Both the position numbers and the translations under genes were made by a program. The notes under the pieces are model-generated. The model saw only the letters and a list, made by a program, of their open reading frames with translations, was not told where the DNA came from and searched no databases. Positions 26,301 through 35,300 of a DNA stretch of 64,000 nucleotides are shown here, in pieces. The DNA lies in assembly GCA_936440205.1 (NCBI GenBank), contig OW387139.1, positions 868,001-932,000 of the forward strand. The letters are read 5' to 3'. Each line of letters begins with the position of its first letter. Positions within the stretch are counted from its first letter, which is position 1. The stretch comes from Lepidonotus clava (lineage: Eukaryota > Annelida > Polychaeta > Phyllodocida > Polynoidae).

Positions 26301-29300
26301 AGGTTGACAAAGCTTTGCGTTTTGTATGACTGCTGCATAATGCTCTACAGATAGGTCCATGCACAAAGAAATGTGGGTGTAAAACGTTCCTAATTAGATT
26401 TTTTCATTAAATATCTATAGTTCTGCGTGTAAATAGCATACACTTTGCTTAATGCATAGACCTATTACCTGTAAAAGTAATAATCTCCCCTGGGGTAATG
26501 TTCACACAGCATCCTAACTGATAGACTTGCCTGGAGTAGCTACAGTTTAGGGGTATTTGATGTTGCCGCATTTTGCCGAGTGCTGCTGGCTTGTTGTCAC
26601 ATCTAATTAGGACTGTGTCTCCTTGACCATGTACATGCTGCTATCGTAACATCCATGGCCTCTGATTCTTTGTGTATCGTTGTGGAGTTGTATGGCGTTT
26701 GCCCTTGTGTCAACCTGTAAGGCCGAACTATAGGGCTTTATTTTCTTTTAAATTCATTTCTTTATTCAGACAAATAATAAGTTTACATTCAGACAAATAA
26801 TAAGGTTTACTCTTAATCATTAGGTTACCAGTTATAGATTTTCTGTATTCATGATTCCAGGACACTAGCCTTATGTAGTGCAGTCTTCCTTCCTGTCTCG
26901 ACTGCAAGTAATATCAGAATGTAGCTTGTCATTCAGAGGAGACACAGAACACTTGTGTGAAAGGATAATATTTATTTAGTCCATATGCATGTAATATGTG
27001 TCGCTTTGCTCCCATTGACAATACCAGTCCAGAGAGGTTGTCCACTTGACCACTAACAACCAGCTTTCCTAAGCGCTTCTGCCAGCCTGGCCCTGCGCAC
27101 CTGCCCAGTCAGTAACCTGATTTCACAGTGCCACACGCCACAAGGATGTGCCTGCTTGGCTTACTGTTTACACTCTAGAGTTACCAGTACATTACGCATC
27201 TATTTACCTGAACAATGATGTAGCCTCTACACTCTCCGCCCCTAGTACTCGGAGAGTCACTCCCAGCCCTGATTGTTGCTTTCTTATAAGCTAGCTAAGA
27301 TTCTACGCAGTGGACTAACACCCGCGTCAGTACAAGGCATGGGTCGGCCATGAAATGTCATGAATCTGGGGATTTATTTTTGATATCAAATAAAATGTAG
27401 GTTTATACTGTCCCATAATTGTGTTTAAACTAAGTATTCTTCTTTGTCTTGTTTTCACATTATTTGTCATAAGGATTCATTATAGTTACAAATGAAACTC
27501 GAATATATTGGTAAATCTCATTTTCATCTCTTTGCACATCCAGCCCAACCCCAGCAGACCTAGTTGAGGTATTTTTCGTTTTAACTTTGACACAAGACCA
27601 GCAGACCGCAGTATCCCGGGCTGTGGTCATGTTTGTCGGAGAGGGTGCTGTCGACTCCAGGGCGGGCAGGATCCAACTGACCTCAGGTAAGGGATACATT
27701 TAGTATGAATACAATAAGTATTAAGTATCGTTACATCAACACCAGGAGGAGCTAAAACTTAAAACGTCTCCTATTTCCTTGTGGATATGAGATTAGTAGA
27801 AACTATTCGTAACTGTGCCTATATATTGTCATGAAATGTATTTCTTCAAATGAATCTTTTGTCTGTTTAAAATATCAACTGAAGCAAGTTCAAATTTTAA
27901 AATATCAACTGAAGCAAGTTCAAATTAATGGAAATTCACTGCAATACACGTATCGGTACCATTTTAACTATGAGTCTATCTCCGTATGTTTGTAGACATT
28001 GGTGCCATGGTAGAGTCCCCGGATACCCTAGTCAGGTTGAACATTAATTTGTAACTATCAGTACATTTGTAGATGTTGGCACCCTAGTAAGACCGCTCAT
28101 TTGGCTCAAGCTTCGGGGAATGTTGTCATTGTCAATGTACTTTTTGCAGACGTCAGCGCCGTGGTGAGGCCCTCCGTAGGGCCCCAGTCAGGGGGGACGT
28201 TGTTAACTATTACTGGATACTTCACCAATGTCGGCAGCATTCTGATTGGGTCGATTCCTTGTGATATAGTCAACACGTGAGTATTAGTATATATATACTA
28301 CATGGATGTCTAGGACCTACCTTCATTGTAAAATCCCGGAGTGAATGCGATGGTTGATATGGACCTTCTGCCGATATTTTCATGTGACCATATTTTGATA
28401 ATCTAAATACAAAATAATTGCTTATTGTGACTTCATATGACTAACTTTGCTAAATCTATCAGGAAAATGCATGTTAAAATGTGAATTATTATAATTTCGA
28501 ATTGAATCCCAACAGTCCCTTTAAGGGCAATATGACGTTATCCGCACGATGTCTATATAATTATAAGGGTAAAAGTGACTGGAAAAGTATCTCCGTCCAA
28601 TGGTTTGTGAATGATAGTGAGTTTAACAAGGAAACATAGCCGTCTTGATATTCTTATTGATTAAACAATGAAATGACAATTGAAGAAATATCTCTCTGGT
28701 ACTTATAGAATGGTTTGCTAAGTGGGTCTTTGATGGGTGCTTGATATAGACCTTGTGCAGACATGGTCACGTGACCAGTTTTTGGTGACCACGTGGTGAT
28801 CCAATAAATCAGGGATTTGTAAAATCTAAAGTATGAAACTCCTTGATTAAGATTCCATGGAGTAGTGTAAGGTCAAATTAGTTGAATTGTGTCTTCTGAA
28901 TGTTTTAATATGATTAATAATTATGATTTTGAAGTGATCGTCAACATGGTGGCAAGCCCATTTAAGGAGCTGTGACGTCATCTGCACAACCTCTATCATC
29001 ATTCATCTGCAATCTAATCGGTTTGCTCCAAATATCAACATACGATATATTATGTTGGGGAATATTGCCCTGGAATCAAAATGCATCGATCATGCAGTGG
29101 CGGATTTAGAGAGGGGTTGCAGAGGGCGCGCACACCCTCCCTATTTTTGGCCCAAAATTAACTTTTCAATGTAAAATTCTTAGGCCGAGACGGTCTGATG
29201 GAACCTTTTGCAATACGGTCCCCCCTTTGTTTAAATCTCTGGATCCGCCCCTGATCATAATTAAACAAAGCTTCTTTTTTGTAGAACTGCCGTGTTAACC

Positions 29301-32300
29301 CTGTGCTCGTCGGGTAGCCTGGACGATAGCGGTCTGGTCTCTACGCGCCTACCCGTCACCCTCCGAACCCCTCAGAGCGCCGTCCGTTTTATTTCCCTGT
29401 ACACGTACGTCAGAGACCCAAACATCACCAGCATCGAACCACTCACCACCATCTTAGCGTAAGGCACTTGGTAACACTTAAACCCTAAGACTGTTTCTGC
29501 TGCAGTTATTCTAGGCATAACGTTCACTTTGTTCTGATCTATATCCTTACTTTACAATTTAGATTCTTCTGAATAGACAGAGAACATATATTTAGGTAAC
29601 TCTGAGAATAAATTCTTGTATGAAGGTCCTTTTTTTATGTATGTAAAGTTTTGTAAAAGTGCAATGCCCTCTCCCCCTGTAGCCTGACGTATGATAATTC
29701 ATATAACAGGGAATTATATATCTTTGGTAAATTAATCACTGTTGTGTGAAACTTCAGCATCATTTTTCTCCCAATTAAAGTCATCACTAAATTATAAATA
29801 TTCTTAGGTGTAAATTTTCAGTTATATTTATCTAAATGTCTTCGTTCTATAACAGTTAACAGAAATATAATTTCGACAGTAGCATATATAGAAATATAAT
29901 TTCGACAGTAGCAAGTTACAAATCAACAGCGCAGCCTATTGTAACAGTGCATTCCTGTAGTGACACATTGATTTCTCTCATTGTTGTAGAATGCGATGAT
30001 AGCCTTTTTAGAAATGCTACTGAACCAATAATCCTATACGTTTTCCTATGCTAACTAATGCTTTAGTGAAAGAAAGAAAAAATGTTTTGTTATGAATCCC
30101 TTATCACTGGGAAAACTCCCCATCACTGGGAAAACTCCCCTTCACTGGTAAAACTCCCCTCCATTGTAAACCTCCGAATCAAGGGGGAAACTCCCCATCA
30201 CTGGGAAAACTCCATTAACTTATAAACCTCATCATCATCGGTAAAACTCTCCATCACTGGTAAAACTGTCGTTGTTTAACCCTTATCATTGAATGACCCC
30301 TGTTGACCCTTACAGAGGTGGTGTCACACTGACCGTCAATGGGTCTGGCCTTAACAACACGCGGACCCGAATACTGCTGACCACTGTGACGGCCAGGGAG
30401 ACGGGCGCCAGCATAGTCTACACCACGGTAGGTGAATGTAGCAGGTTGACACATTAACACTGTGACGGCCAGGGAGACCAGCATAGTCTACACCACGGTA
30501 GGTGAATGTAGCAGGTTGACACATTAACACTGTGACGGCCAGGGAGACCAGCATAGTCTACACCACGGTAGGTGAATGTAGCAGGTTGACACATTAACAC
30601 TGTGACGGCCAGGGAGACCAGCGTAGTCTACACCACGGTAGGTGAATGTAGCAGGTTAACACATAAACATTGTGACGGCCAGGGAGACCAGCATAGTCTA
30701 CACCACGGTAGGTGAATGTAGCAGGTTAACACATTAACACTGTGACGGCCAGGGAGACCAGCATAGTCTACACCACGGTAGGTGAATGCAGCAGGTTAAC
30801 ACACTGTGACGGCCAGGGAGACCAGCATAGTCTACACGATGGTAGGTGAATGTAGCAGGTTGACACATTAACACTGTGACGGCCAGGGAGACCAGCATAG
30901 TCTACACCACAGTAGGTGAATGTAGCAGGTTAACACATTAACACTGTGACGGCCAGGGTGAGCAGCATAGTCTACACCACGGTAGGTGAATGTAGCAGGT
31001 TGACACATTAACACTGTGACGGCCAGGGAGACCAGCATAGTCTACACCACGGTAGGTGAATGTAGCAGGTTGACACATTAACACTGTGACGGCCAGGGAG
31101 ACCAGCATGGTCTACACCACGGTAGGTGAATGTAGCAGGTTAACACATTAACACTGTGACGGCCAGGGAGACCAGCATAGTCTACACCACGGTAGGTGAA
31201 TGTAGCAGGTTAACACACTGTGACGGCCAGGGAGACCAGCATAGTCTACACCACGGTAGGTGAATGTAGAAGGTTAGTACATTAACACTGTGACGACCAG
31301 GGAGACCAGCATGGTCTACACCACGGTAGGCGAATCTAGCAGGTTGACAGACTGTGACGGCCAGGGAGACCAGCACAGTCTGCACCACGGTAGGTGAATA
31401 TAGCAGGTTGACACATTAACACTGTGACGGCCAGGGAGACCAGCATCGTCTACACCACGGTAGGTGAATGTAGCAGGTTAACACACTGTGACGGCCAGGG
31501 AGACCAGCATAGTCTACACCACGGTAGGTGAATGTAGCAGGTTAACACACTGTGACGGCCAGGGAGACCAGCATAGTCTACACCACGGTAGGTGAATGTA
31601 GCAGGTTAACACACTGTGACGGCCAGGGAGACCAGCATAGGCTACACCACGGTAGGTGAATGTAGCAGGTTAACACACTGTGACGGCCAGGGAGACCAGC
31701 ATAGTCTACACCACGGTAGGTGAATCTAGCAGGTTGACACATTAACACTGTGACGGCCAGGGAGACCAGCATAGTCTACACCACGGTAGGTGAATGTAGC
31801 AGGTTGACACATTAACACTGTGACGGCCAGGGAGACCAGCATAGTCTACACCACGGTAGGTGAATGTAGCAGGTTAACACATTAACACTGTGATGGCCAG
31901 GGAGACCAGCATAGTCTACACCACGGTAGGTGAATGTAGCCGGTTAACACACTGTGACGGCCAGGGAGACCAGCATAGTCTACACCACGGTAGGTGAATG
32001 TAGCAGGTTGACACATTAACACTGTGACGGCCAGGGAGACCAGCATAGTCTACACCACGGTAGGTGAATGTAAAAGGTTAGTACATTAACACTGTGACGA
32101 CCAGGGAGACCAGCATGGTCTACACCACGGTAGGCGAATCTAGCAGGTTGACAGACTGTGACGGCCAGGGAGACCAGCACAGTCTGCACCACGGTAGGTG
32201 AATGTAGCAGGTTAACACATTAACACTGTGACGGCCAGGGAGACCAGCATAGTCTACACCACGGTAGGTGAATGTAGCAGGTTAACACATAACCACTGTG

Positions 32301-35300
32301 CAGCGAGGGAGACCAGCATAGTCTACACCATGGTAGGTGAATGTAGCAGGTTAACACATTAACACTGTGACGGGCAGGGACACCAGCATAGTCTACACCA
32401 CGGTAGGTGAATGTAGCAGGTTGACACATTAACACTGTGACGGCCAGGGAGACCAGCATAGTCTACACCACGGTAGGTGAATGTAGCAGGTTTAACACAT
32501 GAACACTGTGACGGCCAGGGAGACCAGCATAGTCTACACCACGGTAGGTGAAAGTAGCAGGTTAACACATTAACACTGTGACGGGCAGGGAGACCAGCAT
32601 AGTCTACACCACGGTAGGTGAATGTAGCAGGTTGACACATTAACACTGTGACGGCCAGGGAGACCAGCATAGTCTAGACCACGGTAGGTGAATGTAGCAG
32701 GTTAACACATGATCACTGTGACGGCCAGGGAGACCAGCATAGTCTACACCACGGTAGGTGAATGTAGTAGGTTAACACATTAACACTGTGACGGCCAGGG
32801 AGACCAGCATGGTCTACACCACGGTAGGTGAATGTAGCAGGTTAACGCATTGTCTTGGCCAGGGAGACCAGCATAGTCTACACCACGGTAGGTGAATGTA
32901 GCAGGTTAACACATTAACACTGTGACAGCCAGGGAGACCAGCATAGTCTACACCACGGTAGGTGAATGTAGCAGGTTAACACATTAACACTGTGACGGGC
33001 AGGGAGACCAGCATAGTCTACACCACGGTAGGTGAATGTAGCAGGTTGACACATGAACACTGTGACGGCCAGGGAGACCAGCATAGTCTACACCACGGTA
33101 GGTGAATGTAGCAGGTTAACACACCCTGTAAGGCTCATTCACACATATATACCGTTGGAACATAAGGTTTGCATTGTCATCCCAAGCAATCATAAGTTAC
33201 AATTAATACCCAGTAATGAAACACAGCACTCTAACTAGTCACCAAATTCATCTTAGAACTATGAGCTTCCATTGTCTGCTGACCTTGGTAAACTCACCTT
33301 AATGACTTCTGGCAGGGGGAAGTCATTATTCATAGGTAGCATGTGAGTCTGGCTCTAACATTCTACCCTTAAGCCGTGTCCCCACGTGGTGACTAAACCC
33401 TGGCAATTAGTTGTACGTGGTTGCCCAAAGTGCCAAACCTATCCCATGCCCTGCGTTATAGCCCCATACCCACTAGGCGATTTTACCGGTGACTGGCGAT
33501 GGGCAACAGCAGAATCCCTGGATAAATCGTCACCAAATCAGATAACCTGTTAGTATGTAACATTTTTAAATTACATACTAACAGGTGATCTGAATTTGTT
33601 ACGATTTTACCAGTGATTCTGCTGTTTCCCATCACCAATCGCCGGTAAAATCACCTAGTGGGTATGGGGCTTAAGTGCGCTATTGGGGCACTAGTCGCCG
33701 GGGATGGGATGGGTTTAGCTTTTTGGGCCACCATTTACAACTAGTTCCCTGGGTCTAGTTGACACATGGGAACATGGCTTCAGAGGTGACATTGGTTTGA
33801 GTTCATTTAGAGGTATGGTCAACCTTGAATATTAAAGGGGCTCCAAATAGTTCACAGGTATTTTCTATGTTACGAACTATAGTAGGTTAATTATCCATTA
33901 AAGTTAAGGTTTCATTTATGAGGTTGTTCGCCTTTGGATGATAGCTAACTCCTATCGCAGTCTCCTCGCATTTGACTGCTGGCGTCCAATACATAATAAT
34001 AGTTCAGGTTTTATGTAAGACATAACACTCGTGTGAAAGGATGTTCTTTATTTATTTCCTATGTTATGACGTTTCCATAACAAGATCTCAATGACAGTGA
34101 ACAGTTCCAAGGATAGAATCCACTCAACCACACTTAGTCAATGCTCCTGACATCTAAGCAGTTAATCAGCTTCAATTCCAACTCCAGGATTAAGCTTCTA
34201 GAACACAACCTTTCCAGGATGGTTAACTCACAACAACATTCAGCTTTACTCTAACTGAGTGCTGTCTTGAAAAGCCCTTATGTATGATGGTACAATACAC
34301 ATCACTAACTAGACTCCTCCCTACTCTTCACCTATGACAAAGAGTTATAGCTAAGGCATGCGCTGAAGTAAAAACTACGCTGAGCTACTGAGTGTGGACT
34401 GACTACCTGCTTCAGTACAATTAAATGTAATATGATAAAGAACAAATCATCAGGGCTATAGTTTTCCCGTATTTTATATACATATTCCCCAGCATGTATC
34501 TCGATCTAAAGGCTAGTCTTCATGTCAAATAAGGCAATAAGCTATCCATGGTCTGGTGATCCAAATGTATTTTAAATTATCAACAATAAATATTTCCAGA
34601 ACTGCTTCGGAAACATGTCGACTCAGATGTTCTGCCCTACCCCGGAGATAGACCTGGCCGACATTGGGATCTCCAGCAGGCAGAGGAGGGAGGTTCCCTC
34701 TCCAGGTGGGTTGGAGGACCTGGCCGAGGGGAGGGGTCGCAGGAGGAGGAGGCAGGCCACAGAGCAGACAGTCAATGAGGACAAGGAGGTAGACGTGGAC
34801 ATCGACCTGGTCCAGGCCGGGGGTCGCAGCAGGAGGCAGGCCGCTGAGCAGACAGTCAATGAGGACAAGGAGGTAGACGTGGACATCGACCTGGTCCAGG
34901 CCGGGGGTCGCAGCAGGAGGCAGGCCGCTGAGCAGACAGTCAATGAGGACAAGGAGGTGGACGTGGACATTGACCTGATGCTGGACGGAGTGGAGGCCTA
35001 CCGTAACTTGTCAGCCGTGCTCCCGGCCTACGACGACCTAGACGTGTACGCCGACCCCATGTTCCCCGGCTTCCCGGCCCCCGACTTCACCCTCACCTTC
35101 ACCTCCACCTGGCCCGTCAGGGACACCCTCATACAGATTGAGGTAGGGTGACCCCTTTAATTTTTTTTTTTTGTATAATCCATAATGTTATTTCTTTGGA
35201 TATGTGACGGGAAAACGTAGTCACCGTGTTGGTTTAAACACAGCTCTAATAAGGTTATGTTTCAAGCTATCCAAACTATGTTATGAGAAAGTAACATGTA

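Noticed and set aside
30254-32670. Minus-strand frames in the 70-bp array
   Set aside because: Products of tandem repetition of the exon 11 border; no coding support.
30428-33125. CRISPR-like look of regularly spaced repeats
   Set aside because: Units are contiguous with no unique spacers, in a spliced eukaryotic gene. The same applies to 47221-50053.
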